From: Paraburkholderia ribeironis
GTDB taxonomy: Bacteria; Pseudomonadota; Gammaproteobacteria; Burkholderiales; Burkholderiaceae
Assembly: GCF_900019265.1 (NCBI RefSeq)
Contig: NZ_CYGX02000015.1
Span: 115,929-179,928 of the forward strand
Direction: 5' to 3'
DNA length: 64,000 nt
Shown: positions 1 through 8,724 of the stretch, piece by piece
How positions within the stretch are numbered: position 1 is the stretch's first letter
How the letters are laid out: each line of letters begins with the position of its first letter
Made by a program: the position numbers and the translations under genes
The notes under the pieces: model-generated
The model's database searches: none
Told to the model about the DNA's origin: nothing
Seen by the model: only the letters and a program-made list of their open reading frames with translations

Positions 1-202
1 GCTGCTGCGCTCCGTGGCAGCGCTCGCAAGCGAGCGCGCGCCATGTTTTCCACCCTTGCAGCGTATTGCTGTCGACCTTGTTACCGTCGACCACCTTGTA
101 TGCGACCTGCGCAACCGCGGGATTGGTCTGCGCGTATCCGACGGGGACCAGGACGAGCGCTGCGGGCAGCGCCGCGAGCAACAAGATTGATCGGCCTTTC
201 AT
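1..202 (-). CDS. xoxG: XoxG-like c-type cytochrome, N-terminal part (cut by window edge)
   Basis: This is a periplasmic cytochrome c that would accept electrons from the adjacent XoxF methanol dehydrogenase. The ATG at 202 opens a frame with a signal peptide (about residues 1-24, ending VPVGYA) and reaches a heme motif CERCHG at about residues 59-64, where the window ends. It lies downstream of xoxF on the same strand, 165 bases away, the usual xoxF-xoxG order. Only 67 codons are visible, so the length and second half cannot be judged. Cytochrome assignment is firm from the CxxCH motif; the XoxG name rests on the position beside xoxF. Confidence 0.8.
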   Translation of the reverse strand, partial: MKGRSILLLAALPAALVLVPVGYAQTNPAVAQVAYKVVDGNKVDSNTLQGWKTWRALACERCHGAQQ

Positions 203-367
203 GCACGTGTCTCCTTCAATTTCGATGTGAGCCGCACCCCCGATACGCTTCACGAGCGCATCGGCAAAACGGGCGCCTGCGGATAATTCATCCAGTCAGA
301 CTGAGACGGCCGCCGCGCCCTCGTGCAACAGACGCGCCGGCCGTATGGTTCAGTCCTTCCCGGTCAT
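203..367. other. xoxF-xoxG intergenic region
   Basis: These 165 bases hold no gene. A loose GG-N10-GC match on the minus strand (263-278) could be a sigma-54 element for xoxG, but it departs from consensus at several positions. The arms around 328-335 and 350-356 (ACGGCCG and CGGCCGT) could form a hairpin after xoxF; it has no clear T-tract. Confidence 0.3.
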
Positions 368-2185
368 TCAGCTTTTCTCGCCGGGAATCGCGAACACGAA
401 GAGCGTGCCGCCGAGCGCGGTGTACTTCGCCAGTTCACGATAGCCGCCAACTGCGCCCAGACCCTCGGTCGACTTTTCGAGCCCAGCCGCCATGCCGATG
501 CCGGCCCAGCCGCCAATACCCGAGTAGACGCCGATGTACTGCTTGCCGGCATGCTCGTACGTGAAGACGTTGCCGATAATGCCCGACGGCGTCTTGAAGC
601 GCCACAGTTCCTTGCCGTCCTTGATCCGGACTGCCTTGATGTAGCCTTCGAGCGTGCCGTAGAACGCGACGCCGCCAGCGGTAGCAAGCGCACCCGACCA
701 GACCGAGAACTTCTCCGGCTTCGACCAGACGATCTTGCCCTTGGACGCATCCCACGCGATGAAGTTACCCATCGAGTTGTTGTCGTTCGGCCCCGGGTAC
801 ATCGACAGCGTGGCGCCGACATAAGGCTGTCCCGACACATAGTCGACATCGAACGGTTCGTAGTCCATACAGACGTGGTTGGTCGGCACGAGGAAGAGGT
901 TCGAGTTCGGATCGAACGCCGCCGGTTGCTGGTCTTTCGAGCCGAGCGCCGCCGGGCAGATGCCCTTCACGTTGTGATCGGAGCCTGCTGCCTGGGTCGA
1001 GTACGCCGCGTTGCGGATCGGCAGGCCGCTCTTCATGTCGACGCGATCAGCCCAGTTCACCGCCGGGTCGAACTTCTGCGCGACGAGCAGTTGTCCGGTC
1101 TCACGATTGAGCGTGTAGCCGAAACCGTTACGATCGAAGTGAACGATCGAGGGCACCTTCTTGCCGTCGATGTTCAGGTCGGACAGGATCATTTCGTTGA
1201 CGCCGTCATAATCCCATTCGTCGTGCGGCGTCATCTGGTAGACCCATTTCGCCACGCCGGTATTCAGGTCACGCGCGAAGATCGACAGCGACCACTTGTT
1301 GTCGCCCGGACGTTGCGTCGGGTTCCATGTACCCGGATTGCCGGTGCCGTAATAGACCAGGTTGAGTTTTGGATCCCACGCATACCAGCCCCACGTGGTC
1401 CCGCCGCCCAGCTTCCACTGATCGCCCTTCCACGACTTGAGCGACGAATCCGCGCCCACCGGCACCATCTTGCCGTCGGCATACGTCATCGTCTTCTCGG
1501 GGTCGAGCAGCATTTCTTTGTCAGGCCCCGTGCTGTAGGCCGTCCAGACCGGCTTGCCGGTCTTGATGTCATAGGCAATGACGCGCCCACGCACACCGAA
1601 CTCACCGCCCGAGATACCGGTCAGCACCTTGTCGCCGAATACGTGCGGCGCGTTGGTGTTGGTTTCACCGGCTTTCGGATTGCCGTTCTGCGCGGTCCAG
1701 ACCACATCGCCTGTCTTCGCGTTCAGTGCCACGAGCTTGGTGTCGGCCTGTTGCAGGAAGATCTTGCCGTCACCGTAAGCGAGACCGCGGTTGACGGTGT
1801 CGCAACACATCACGGAGACGACCTGGTCGTCCTGTTTCGGTTGATACTGCCAGAGGAACGTCTGATCCTTCAGGTTGACCGCGATAACCTTGTTAGGAAA
1901 CGGCGAATGAATATACATCGTGTCGCCGATCACGAGCGGCGCGCCTTCATGGCCGCGCAGCACGCCGGTCGACATGGTCCATGCCACCTGCAACTTGCCA
2001 ACGTTGTTTTCGTTAATCTGCTTGAGCGGGCTGTAGCGGTGATTCGCGTAATCGCCCGCCTGGGCCGCCCAGTTAGATGGATTTTTCATCAGGCCGTCGA
2101 GCTGCGAATCGGCCTGTGCCACGATAGAGCTAAAGGCTGCCGATGCGACGATCGCGAGCCCAAGAACCATAGTGCGTAAGTTCAT
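368..2185 (-). CDS. xoxF: XoxF lanthanide-dependent PQQ methanol dehydrogenase
   Basis: This is a periplasmic quinoprotein that oxidises methanol using PQQ and a lanthanide. The 605-residue protein has a signal peptide (cleavage near VAQA, residue 25), eight-bladed propeller repeats, and the vicinal disulfide CC at 127-128 that contacts PQQ. The motif WDYDGVNE carries Asp325 and Asp327; the second Asp is the additional lanthanide ligand that calcium-type MxaF lacks. Glu195 (GGEFG) and Asn283 (YYGTGNPG) fit the other metal ligands. The start is fixed by a strong ribosome site (TGGAGGAGAC) just before ATG. XoxG follows downstream. No MxaI-type small subunit is nearby. Identification is very secure; metal preference is predicted from the Asp pair. 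Confidence 0.96.
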   Translation of the reverse strand: MNLRTMVLGLAIVASAAFSSIVAQADSQLDGLMKNPSNWAAQAGDYANHRYSPLKQINENNVGKLQVAWTMSTGVLRGHEGAPLVIGDTMYIHSPFPNKVIAVNLKDQTFLWQYQPKQDDQVVSVMCCDTVNRGLAYGDGKIFLQQADTKLVALNAKTGDVVWTAQNGNPKAGETNTNAPHVFGDKVLTGISGGEFGVRGRVIAYDIKTGKPVWTAYSTGPDKEMLLDPEKTMTYADGKMVPVGADSSLKSWKGDQWKLGGGTTWGWYAWDPKLNLVYYGTGNPGTWNPTQRPGDNKWSLSIFARDLNTGVAKWVYQMTPHDEWDYDGVNEMILSDLNIDGKKVPSIVHFDRNGFGYTLNRETGQLLVAQKFDPAVNWADRVDMKSGLPIRNAAYSTQAAGSDHNVKGICPAALGSKDQQPAAFDPNSNLFLVPTNHVCMDYEPFDVDYVSGQPYVGATLSMYPGPNDNNSMGNFIAWDASKGKIVWSKPEKFSVWSGALATAGGVAFYGTLEGYIKAVRIKDGKELWRFKTPSGIIGNVFTYEHAGKQYIGVYSGIGGWAGIGMAAGLEKSTEGLGAVGGYRELAKYTALGGTLFVFAIPGEKS

Positions 2186-2606
2186 GTCTCCTCCAGAATT
2201 GTCCTGCGGTTCAACTCACGAATGACCCACGCTACCTCGTCGCATCGTGCGCGCCTTCTCGAATGCAGGTAACGATCAACGCCCTATCCCGATCGTTGCC
2301 AGGCTTCGCGACGCATGAAGGGCCAACGCATATTCCATGCCGGGACGTAGCGGCGAGCGTCGGCATCGCTCACGCGCGCCCTTGCGCCGCTCGCTGCGCG
2401 CGCCGTACTGCGGCCGTGGACCCTTCACAATCGAAGTCACGGTGTGGCAACCTTGAAGCGCTGCGCGAGGCAACGCGGCACATACTGTGTCACCCGAGTG
2501 ATACGAACCGTGTACTTTGCGATTCATGTCTCGCGCATCAACTGGCGCATCACTTGCGGCAATTGTTAGTTCGGCGGGCGGTTCCCGCATCCGAGGAGCA
2601 ACAGTC
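2186..2606. other. Divergent control region between xoxF and phhB
   Basis: This 421-base stretch separates two divergent genes and has no convincing coding frame. It contains a sigma-54-type promoter toward phhB (2543-2558), a decamer ACTGTGTCAC at 2484-2493 whose reverse complement also occurs before mptG, and a weak GG-N10-GC match toward xoxF (2241-2256, minus strand). Confidence 0.5.
2543..2558 (+). promoter_or_regulatory. Predicted sigma-54 promoter of phhB
   Basis: TGGCGCATCACTTGCG matches the -24/-12 consensus TGGCACRNNNNTTGCW with one internal difference and the required ten-base spacing between GG and GC. It would start transcription near 2569, about 38 bases before the phhB ATG. 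Confidence 0.55.
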
Positions 2607-3005
2607 ATGGCAAAAGCAGAGCAGGTCTATTCCGACGACGAGATCCAGCAACGCCTCGTCGGTCCGCTGCAGCACTGGTATCTCGAAGATGGCTGGCTGC
2701 GGCGCAAGTACAGGACAGAAGGCTGGAAGGGCACGCTGATGGTGGTCAACACGGTGGGACATCTCGCGGAAGCCGCCTGGCATCACCCTGATCTGACGGT
2801 GTCCTACGCATTCGTGATCGTGAAGCTCAAGACGCATAGCGCAAAGGGCATCACCGACAAGGACTTCGCGCTCGCGACGAAAATGGAATCGGTGATCCAG
2901 TGGCAACCCGGCCTCGAAGACGGCCCGCTCGAAGGCACACCATCCGACGACCAGCGCTTTCGCTACATCAAGTACGACGCGCCGAAAACCGCCCAAGGCA
3001 GCTGA
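2607..3005 (+). CDS. phhB: Pterin-4a-carbinolamine dehydratase family protein
   Basis: The family dehydrates 4a-hydroxy-tetrahydropterins; in methylotrophs a member is commonly found among H4MPT genes, so a role in pterin cofactor chemistry is likely here. The 132-residue protein carries the active-site signature around residues 52-67 (HLAEAAWHHPDLTVSY, with His59, His60, Pro61) and the second histidine in THSAKG (His77). A ribosome site CGAGGAG precedes ATG 2607. An in-frame extension begins upstream, but the conserved family start and the ribosome site favour 2607. It is cytoplasmic, transcribed divergently from xoxF, and has a predicted sigma-54 promoter. The fold is certain; the exact substrate is not. 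Confidence 0.88.
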   Translation: MAKAEQVYSDDEIQQRLVGPLQHWYLEDGWLRRKYRTEGWKGTLMVVNTVGHLAEAAWHHPDLTVSYAFVIVKLKTHSAKGITDKDFALATKMESVIQWQPGLEDGPLEGTPSDDQRFRYIKYDAPKTAQGS

Positions 3006-3332
3006 GCAGCTGAGGCCCGTGCCGCCCTGCCGCCGCGGTGCTTTGGCGGCTACCGGCTAAGGCTGCCCGAAGCCTCGGGCGAGGTGAAACGCCAAGTGAA
3101 ACAGCGCGTGACACAGTGCGCCTTCGACGTCACACAGCGTCCATGCGCATGCGGGACACCGAGGCACCCGGCGCGTCTCGCGGCCACTTCATACCGCGGC
3201 GGCAAGCGTGATCGGCGTGCCTGGTACGGCTTCTGCTTGAAGACGCCCGGCGCACTGCCGCTATGGCCCGCGATGCATTGACGGGCGCCCTTCGGCCAAA
3301 CCCTGCCCAGCGCACACACAAGGACACTTGCG
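3006..3332. other. Leader region of the H4MPT operon
   Basis: These 327 bases have no supported gene. They hold three 12-base near-repeats beginning GTGA at 3084-3119, a further similar copy at 3129-3140, a small hairpin GCCCGA/TCGGGC at 3065-3080 without a T-tract, and a predicted sigma-54 promoter at 3222-3237. Confidence 0.45.
3222..3237 (+). promoter_or_regulatory. Predicted sigma-54 promoter of the mptG operon
   Basis: TGGTACGGCTTCTGCT keeps the TGG, ACG and TGC(T) positions of the sigma-54 consensus with exact GG-N10-GC spacing. It lies 96 bases before mptG, and the GTGA repeats at 3084-3140 sit at a distance typical for activator sites. Confidence 0.5.
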
Positions 3333-4358
3333 ATGCCGCTTCAGTTTCGCCGCCTCCCGCCGCATACGGCCGTCACGATCGATGCGCCCGCGCGCCTGCA
3401 TCTGGGTTTTCTCGACCCGAACGCATCGCTCGGACGCGCGTTCGGCAGCCTGGGACTCGTCATCGACGCACACGGCACACGGCTCGAAGCGCGTGTCGCG
3501 CAGCGCGAAGAGATCGACGGCGCAGTGACCGATACGGAACGCGAGCGCATTGCGCTTTGTCTGGCAAAGTTGCAGGCAGCTTACGGACCGGTAACGGTTG
3601 CTATCCATGTCGCCCATGCGCCGCGTGCGCACACCGGCCTCGGCTCGGGCACGCAACTGGCGCTGGCCGTCGGCACGGCGTTCGTGCGGCTGCTCGGCCA
3701 TACGGCGAGCAGCGCCGAGCTCGCCAGCCTGCTCGGACGCGGTGCCCGCTCCGGCGTCGGCATTCTCGGTTTCGATTGCGGCGGACTGCTGCTGGACGGC
3801 GGACCGGCCGGCGATCTGCGCCAGAGCGTGCCGCCGCTGCTCGCGCGCCAGGCGTTTCCGGATGAGTGGCGAGTGCTCCTCGTGAGCGACCACGCCCGCG
3901 AGGGTTTGCACGGCGCACAGGAACGCCGCGCCCTCGCTTCGCTCGCGCCGTTCCCGCAGCGACTCGCCGCGCACCTGTGCCATCTGGTGCTGATGCGGAT
4001 CCTGCCGGGCGCCGCCGAGCACGACTTCGCGCCGTTCGCAGAAGGCCTCACCGAGATGCAGCAGATCATCGGCGAATACTTCGCCAGCGCGCAAGGCGGC
4101 GTATTCGCGAGCCCCGACGTCGAGCGCGTGCTGCGCGCGGTCGCGGCTGAACGAACCGCGGGCATCGGTCAGACCTCGTGGGGCCCGACGGGCTTTGCGA
4201 TCGTCGCGAGTGCGCGCGAGGCCGACCGCGCGCTCGCCACGGCGCGTGAAGCGGCACGCGCGATGCCGCATATCGAATGCGCGATCGTCGCGGGACGAAA
4301 TAACGGTGCGGCCATCCGCTGCGCCGAGTCACGCACGCGGCGCAGCGACGCCGCATGA
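3333..4358 (+). CDS. mptG: Beta-ribofuranosylaminobenzene 5'-phosphate synthase (H4MPT synthesis)
   Basis: This GHMP-fold enzyme joins PRPP and 4-hydroxybenzoate or p-aminobenzoate with loss of CO2 and PPi, the first committed step of H4MPT side-chain synthesis. The 341-residue protein shows the N-terminal motif APARLHLGFLD (about 18-28), the glycine-rich phosphate loop GLGSGTQLALA (102-112) and a C-terminal GQTSWGPTGFA segment. It is the first gene of a run ending with citG-like 9592 and lies before mtdB. The bacterial homologue is Orf4 of methylotroph clusters. The ATG at 3333 fits the family start. Confidence is high from the motifs together with context. Confidence 0.92.
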   Translation: MPLQFRRLPPHTAVTIDAPARLHLGFLDPNASLGRAFGSLGLVIDAHGTRLEARVAQREEIDGAVTDTERERIALCLAKLQAAYGPVTVAIHVAHAPRAHTGLGSGTQLALAVGTAFVRLLGHTASSAELASLLGRGARSGVGILGFDCGGLLLDGGPAGDLRQSVPPLLARQAFPDEWRVLLVSDHAREGLHGAQERRALASLAPFPQRLAAHLCHLVLMRILPGAAEHDFAPFAEGLTEMQQIIGEYFASAQGGVFASPDVERVLRAVAAERTAGIGQTSWGPTGFAIVASAREADRALATAREAARAMPHIECAIVAGRNNGAAIRCAESRTRRSDAA

Positions 4359-4490
4359 TGCAGCGCCGTTCGAACCGCTGCCGGCATCGCGTCCGGCACC
4401 CCCACAGTCACCCATCCCGGCGCATTGCCATGCGCCCTTGCCCTTCCCTTGCGCTGTCCACGAGAGCGCCACTGAAACGAGCCTGCCGCC

Positions 4491-5417
4491 ATGTCCGAAC
4501 CCATTGAAAGGCCCTATATCCTGCACATGTTCACGGCCACGCCGCAGATGAGTCCGTTCGACGTCAACATGGCGGCCGACGCCGGCTACCAGGTGATCGT
4601 GCCGTATTGCGGCGTCGAAGCCGGCATGGTCGCGAACCTGACTCAGGACGCGATTTTTTCCCGCGGTCCCAAAGGCGTGTCGCGCACCGGCATCTTCATC
4701 GGCGGACGCGACGTGATGCAGGCCGCCGACATGCTCGACATCGCGCGCAAAGCGATGGTCCCGCCATTCGAAGTCTCGGTGTTCGCCGATCCGAGCGGCT
4801 CGTATACGACGGCGGCCGCGCTCGTCGCGCTGGTCGAACGGCATCTGGGCAAACAGCACGGCATGGAATTGGGCGGCAAGCGCGTGCTGATTCTTGGCGG
4901 GACTGGCGCGGTCGGGCGCATCGCGGCCGCGATGGCCGCCTCGTGCGGCGCCGACGTGACCATTGCAAGTCATCACGACCGCGCTCGCGCGCTTGCCGTC
5001 GCGGCCGAAATCAACCAGCGCTTCGGGATCGTGACCAACGGCATCAGCACGGCGACACCGGGCGAGCTGCGTGGCGCGCTGGCCGATGCGGAGATCGTGC
5101 TCGCCACCGCCGTGGCTGGCGTTCAGGTCATCAGCAGCGAAGATCTGGCGTATGCCAGGCGTCTGCTGATCGCCGCGGACGTCAACGCCGTGCCGCCGGA
5201 AGGCATTGCCGGCGTCAACGTGATGAACGACGGCAAACCGATCGACGGCGTGCCGAATGCAGGCGCGATCGGCATCGGCGCGCTGGCGATCGGCAACGTC
5301 AAGTATCAGGTCGAACACCGGCTGTTCATGCAGATGCGCACGGGTGGCAAACCGGTCTACCTGGGCTTTCCGCAAGCGTTCGACGAAGCCCGCGCGGTCG
5401 CCGCCGGTCTTGGCTGA
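4491..5417 (+). CDS. mtdB: NAD(P)-dependent methylene-H4MPT dehydrogenase
   Basis: This cytoplasmic enzyme oxidises methylene-H4MPT to methenyl-H4MPT with NAD+ or NADP+, the second step of formaldehyde oxidation. The 308-residue sequence has the characteristic N-terminus (YILHMFTATPQMSPFDVN) and a Rossmann loop GGTGAVGRIA at 136-145. The residues after the second strand (SHHDR, 160-164) are where cofactor specificity is set. Context with mch, fae and fhc, and absence of an FtfL/Fch set, favours MtdB over the H4F-active MtdA. It follows mptG after 132 bases and is followed at 10 bases by an ATP-grasp gene. Confidence 0.93.
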   Translation: MSEPIERPYILHMFTATPQMSPFDVNMAADAGYQVIVPYCGVEAGMVANLTQDAIFSRGPKGVSRTGIFIGGRDVMQAADMLDIARKAMVPPFEVSVFADPSGSYTTAAALVALVERHLGKQHGMELGGKRVLILGGTGAVGRIAAAMAASCGADVTIASHHDRARALAVAAEINQRFGIVTNGISTATPGELRGALADAEIVLATAVAGVQVISSEDLAYARRLLIAADVNAVPPEGIAGVNVMNDGKPIDGVPNAGAIGIGALAIGNVKYQVEHRLFMQMRTGGKPVYLGFPQAFDEARAVAAGLG

Positions 5418-5427
5418 GCCAGCCGTC

Positions 5428-6648
5428 ATGAGGTCGCGCCCGCCACTCTCGCACGCGCCGTTCGTGGCAGTGGCCGGACTGTCCGCGCGCCTGCTCGCGC
5501 AGTCCGCGGCGCACGCGGGCCTGCGCGTCGCGGCGCTCGACATCTTTGGCGACCGCGATACGCGCGAGACAGCCGAGCTGTGGTGCGATATCGGCGGCGG
5601 CGGCGGGCTGACGATCGACGGCGAACGGCTCACTCACGCGCTCGCCCGCGTCGCGCGCCTGCCGCATTTTCTTGGCTGGATCGGCGGCAGCGGGCTCGAG
5701 CCGTTGATGGCGCAACTATGCCGCGCGCCGGGTTTGCCCAGATTGATCGGCAACGATGCACAAGCGAGCGCTGCGGTACGCGAGCCACGGCGTTTCTTCG
5801 CACTGCTCGACGCGCTGCAGATCGCGCATCCGGCGGTGTCGTTCGCACGGCCCGCGACGCCCCAGGGCTGGCTGTTCAAACACGCCGACGGTTGCGGCGG
5901 CACGCACATCAAAGCGGCATCGGCGCTCGGCACAGAGCCATTGTCCGCGCAGGGCTATTTCCAGCGCATCAGCAACGGCCGTTCGCTTTCGGCGTTATTC
6001 ATCGGCGCGCGAGGCCGCGCGCACCTGATCGGTTTCGCTGAGCAACTCACCTGCACAGCGGGCAATCTGGCGTTCGTGCATGCCGGCTCGATCGGTCCGA
6101 TCGATCTGCCGCCAGCGGTCGCGGCGCGCGTGCAGGAAGCCCTCGATGCCCTGTGCGCGCGAACCGGTCTGGTCGGCATCAACAGTTGTGACTTCCTGCT
6201 CGACGGCGATGCGTTCGAAGTGCTCGAAATCAACGCGCGGCCGTCGTCCACGATGGCGCTTTACGAAACCGCGTCGCCCGATGCGTGGCCGAACGGACTG
6301 CTCGCGTGCCACCTCGATGCGTGCCGTTTTGGCCGCCTGCCATCAACCGCGAGCGCAGCCCCGTCCGTTCAGCCGCGCTGGTGCGCCGGACAGCGCGTGC
6401 TCTTCGCACCAAAGCCGTTCACCGTGTCAGCCGGCTTTTCCGATGCCTGCCTGCGCGATCCCCACTGCTGCGATGTGCCGATGCCCGGTACGCGCGTCGA
6501 GCCGGGGCAGCCTGTCTGCACGCTGCTCGTGCGCGCGGCGTCGGTGGACGCGGTGCGGCGCGCGCTCGACGCGCAGCGTGCGCTCGTTCTGCAACGAATC
6601 GAAACCTGTGACGAACCCGACTATGCCTTCATCCAATGCCACTCCTGA
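5428..6648 (+). CDS. ATP-grasp family protein of the H4MPT cluster, function unknown
   Basis: The 406-residue protein resembles the ATP-grasp group conserved with C1 genes in methylotrophs and methanogens. It has an N-terminal nucleotide-binding-like region, a lysine-bearing stretch GWLFKHADGCGGTH that fits the ATP-grasp lysine, and a late metal-binding motif FEVLEINARPSSTMALYE. Such enzymes couple a carboxylate to an amine or thiol with ATP. ATG 5428 is chosen because it lies ten bases after the mtdB stop; a longer in-frame start at 5257 would sit inside mtdB. Its 3' end overlaps mch by 26 bases, so the two are probably translated together. A step in H4MPT or methanofuran assembly is inferred, not shown. 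Confidence 0.75.
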   Translation: MRSRPPLSHAPFVAVAGLSARLLAQSAAHAGLRVAALDIFGDRDTRETAELWCDIGGGGGLTIDGERLTHALARVARLPHFLGWIGGSGLEPLMAQLCRAPGLPRLIGNDAQASAAVREPRRFFALLDALQIAHPAVSFARPATPQGWLFKHADGCGGTHIKAASALGTEPLSAQGYFQRISNGRSLSALFIGARGRAHLIGFAEQLTCTAGNLAFVHAGSIGPIDLPPAVAARVQEALDALCARTGLVGINSCDFLLDGDAFEVLEINARPSSTMALYETASPDAWPNGLLACHLDACRFGRLPSTASAAPSVQPRWCAGQRVLFAPKPFTVSAGFSDACLRDPHCCDVPMPGTRVEPGQPVCTLLVRAASVDAVRRALDAQRALVLQRIETCDEPDYAFIQCHS

Positions 6649-7651
6649 GGCTTCGCAACACCGCACCGCACCCAGCGTCAACGCGCTCGCCGAGCGCCCG
6701 GTCGCGCGGCTGATCGACGAGGCGGCGCGCCTCGGCGTCGCACTTACCCGCACGGCCAACGGGACGGTCATCGCCGACGCCGGCGTCGACGCACCCGGCA
6801 GCGTCGACGCCGGCGTGCTGATCGCGCGCATCTGCATGGGCGGACTCGGCCGCGTCGCGGTGCGCGCCAACTTCGACGCCGCGCCGCTCTGGCCCACCAT
6901 GATCGAAGTGCACACATCGTCACCCGTGCTGGCCTGTCTCGGCAGCCAGTACGCTGGCTGGAGCCTCGCGGCGAGCAAGGAGCAGACCGGCGGCAAGAAG
7001 TTCTTTTCGCTGGGCTCCGGTCCCGCACGCGCACTGGCCGTCAAGGAGCCGCTGTTCGCCGAACTCGGCTATCGCGACCGTCACGATCGCGGGGTGCTGG
7101 TGCTCGAAGTGGACCGTCTGCCGCCACCGGTCATCATCGACAAGGTGTTGCAGGATTGCGGCCTCGCGCCCGACCGGCTCACGCTGATCGTCACGCCGAC
7201 ACACTCTGTCGCAGGAACGGTACAGGTCGTGGCGCGCGTGGTCGAAGTTGCATTGCACAAAGTGCACGTGCTCGGCGTGCCGTTGGACGAGGTCGTAGAA
7301 GGCGCAGGCTCGGCGCCGTTGCCGCCGCCCGCGCCAGACGGCATTCAGGCAATGGGCCGCACCAACGACGCGATCCTCTATGGCGGCCGCGTCCATCTGA
7401 CCGTGAAGCACGACGAGGTCGCGAGGCGCCTCGCCGACACCTTGCCCGCCGCGAATTCGCGCGATTACGGCCGGCCGTTCGCGGACATCTTCACGTCGTT
7501 CAACTTCGACTTCTACCAGATCGATCCGGCGCTGTTCGCGCCTGCCGAGGTGTGGGTGAGCAGCCTCGAAAGCGGCGCAACCTATCATGGCGGCCGCCTC
7601 GAAGGCGCGTTGCTTCAGGATCAGTGGGGCGGCAAGTCCGTCGCGCCATGA
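6623..7651 (+). CDS. mch: Methenyl-H4MPT cyclohydrolase
   Basis: Mch hydrolyses methenyl-H4MPT to 5-formyl-H4MPT between MtdB and the Fhc complex. The 342-residue protein matches the family across its length, including GGLGRVAVRANFD, the central SGPARALAVKEPLF and the late GRTNDAILYGGRVHL segment. The start is placed at ATG 6623, inside the end of the preceding gene, because it gives the normal length; an earlier in-frame opening would run far into that gene. It ends in an ATGA overlap with the next ligase gene, marking a tightly coupled operon. The protein is soluble and cytoplasmic. Confidence 0.93.
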   Translation: MPSSNATPEASQHRTAPSVNALAERPVARLIDEAARLGVALTRTANGTVIADAGVDAPGSVDAGVLIARICMGGLGRVAVRANFDAAPLWPTMIEVHTSSPVLACLGSQYAGWSLAASKEQTGGKKFFSLGSGPARALAVKEPLFAELGYRDRHDRGVLVLEVDRLPPPVIIDKVLQDCGLAPDRLTLIVTPTHSVAGTVQVVARVVEVALHKVHVLGVPLDEVVEGAGSAPLPPPAPDGIQAMGRTNDAILYGGRVHLTVKHDEVARRLADTLPAANSRDYGRPFADIFTSFNFDFYQIDPALFAPAEVWVSSLESGATYHGGRLEGALLQDQWGGKSVAP

Positions 7652-8724
7652 CGCTCGCTCGAACGCACCTGAGTCCGCACATGAGTTCGCACATGAGTTC
7701 GCACATGAATCCAGACACGAAACCGCAAGGACTTCGCAGCGCGACGTACGCGGGTGTGCGCATCGCGATCATGACCGATGAAACCGGCTGGCACACCGGA
7801 CGTCTCAAGAAGGCGTTTCGCGCTCGCGGCGCCGAAGCGCGCTGCGTCGATCTCGCGGATTGCCGCATCGACACCACGTGGCAGCCCCACGGGCTGGTGG
7901 TGCCGGGCTTCGGCCACGCGCTGCCGGATGCGGTCTTCGTGCGCGGCATCGCCGGCGGCACGTTCGAGCAGGTGACGTTGCGCCTGGGCGTGCTGCACGC
8001 GCTGCGCGAATCGGGCGTGCCGGTGTACAACGATGCACGCGCGATCGAGCGCAGCGTCGACAAATCGATGACCAGCTTCCTGCTGCACCGCGCCGGCGTG
8101 CCGACACCGGCGACCTGGGCCGTCGAATCCGCGGCGTTCGCCCAACGCGTACTGATGCGCGAAGCGACCGCCGGCCGTCAGGTCGTGCTCAAGCCGCTAT
8201 TTGGCTCGCAAGGCCACGGACTCAAACGGCTCGGCGCACGCCGCGGCGAGCTCGCGCCATTGCCGTCGCTGGCACGTTACCAGCAGGTCGCTTATCTGCA
8301 GCGCTATGTCGCCGGCGGGCGGCCCGGCTTCGACTGGCGCGTGCTGGTGATCGGCGGCCGTGCGGTTGCCGCGATGCGGCGCGTCGGCGGCAAGGGCTGG
8401 ATTCACAACTTCGCGCAAGGCGCCGTCTGCGAGCCGGCCGAACTCGATCTGCCGCTCGCGCAAACCGCCGTGCAGGCCGCCGCCGCGCTCGGGCTCGACT
8501 ATGCCGGCGTGGACCTGATCCCCAATCCGGACGATGCCGCGCGTCCGCTCGTGCTCGAAGTCAACGGCGTGGCCGCATGGCGCGGCTTGCAATCGGTCAC
8601 GCCGGTCGACCTCGCGGCAGCGCTCGCCGACGACCTGCTCGAACGCAGGCTCGCGGCGCAGCGGCGCAGCCGCGAGCAGACTGGCGAACCTGCAGTCGTC
8701 GCGCTGCCCGGACGTCATGCGTGA
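7648..8724 (+). CDS. RimK-like ATP-grasp ligase of the H4MPT cluster
   Basis: This 358-residue protein belongs to the RimK/MptN type of ATP-grasp ligases, which add glutamate or similar amino acids to a carboxylate. Features are IMTDETGWHTGRLKKAFR near the start, the ATP lysine in VVLKPLFGSQGHGLKRLG, an RVGGKGWIHNFAQG loop and the metal site VLEVNGVAAWRG. Addition of glutamate to H4MPT is a reasonable inference. ATG 7648 overlaps the mch stop. Codons 7-22 encode four tetrapeptide units (HLSP, HMSS, HMSS, HMNP) from a 12-base tandem repeat at 7666-7713 that also supplies several alternative ATG starts, so the native start is uncertain. Confidence 0.75.
   Translation: MTLARTHLSPHMSSHMSSHMNPDTKPQGLRSATYAGVRIAIMTDETGWHTGRLKKAFRARGAEARCVDLADCRIDTTWQPHGLVVPGFGHALPDAVFVRGIAGGTFEQVTLRLGVLHALRESGVPVYNDARAIERSVDKSMTSFLLHRAGVPTPATWAVESAAFAQRVLMREATAGRQVVLKPLFGSQGHGLKRLGARRGELAPLPSLARYQQVAYLQRYVAGGRPGFDWRVLVIGGRAVAAMRRVGGKGWIHNFAQGAVCEPAELDLPLAQTAVQAAAALGLDYAGVDLIPNPDDAARPLVLEVNGVAAWRGLQSVTPVDLAAALADDLLERRLAAQRRSREQTGEPAVVALPGRHA
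7666..7713 (+). repeat. 12-bp tandem repeat, 4 units, in frame at ligase N-terminus
   Basis: Four 12-base units lie head to tail at 7666, 7678, 7690 and 7702. The second and third are identical (CACATGAGTTCG). They read as HLSP-HMSS-HMSS-HMNP, and three of them contain an in-frame ATG. Confidence 0.9.

Noticed and set aside
323..2179. Long open frame antisense to xoxF
   Set aside because: High GC content gives long antisense frames; composition is Arg/Val-rich with no domain, and xoxF on the other strand is certain.
2241..2256. Sigma-54 promoter for xoxF (minus strand)
   Set aside because: AGGCGCGCACGATGCG has the spacing but several mismatches; such loose matches are frequent in this GC-rich DNA. 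The xoxG match at 263-278 was set aside for the same reason.
2445..2459. Second sigma-54-like element before phhB
   Set aside because: TGGCAACCTTGAAGC has the spacing but lacks the TT of the -12 element; the element at 2543 fits better.
5257..5427. Longer N-terminus for the ATP-grasp gene after mtdB
   Set aside because: It would lie inside mtdB in another frame; the ATG at 5428, ten bases after the mtdB stop, starts at the expected domain edge.
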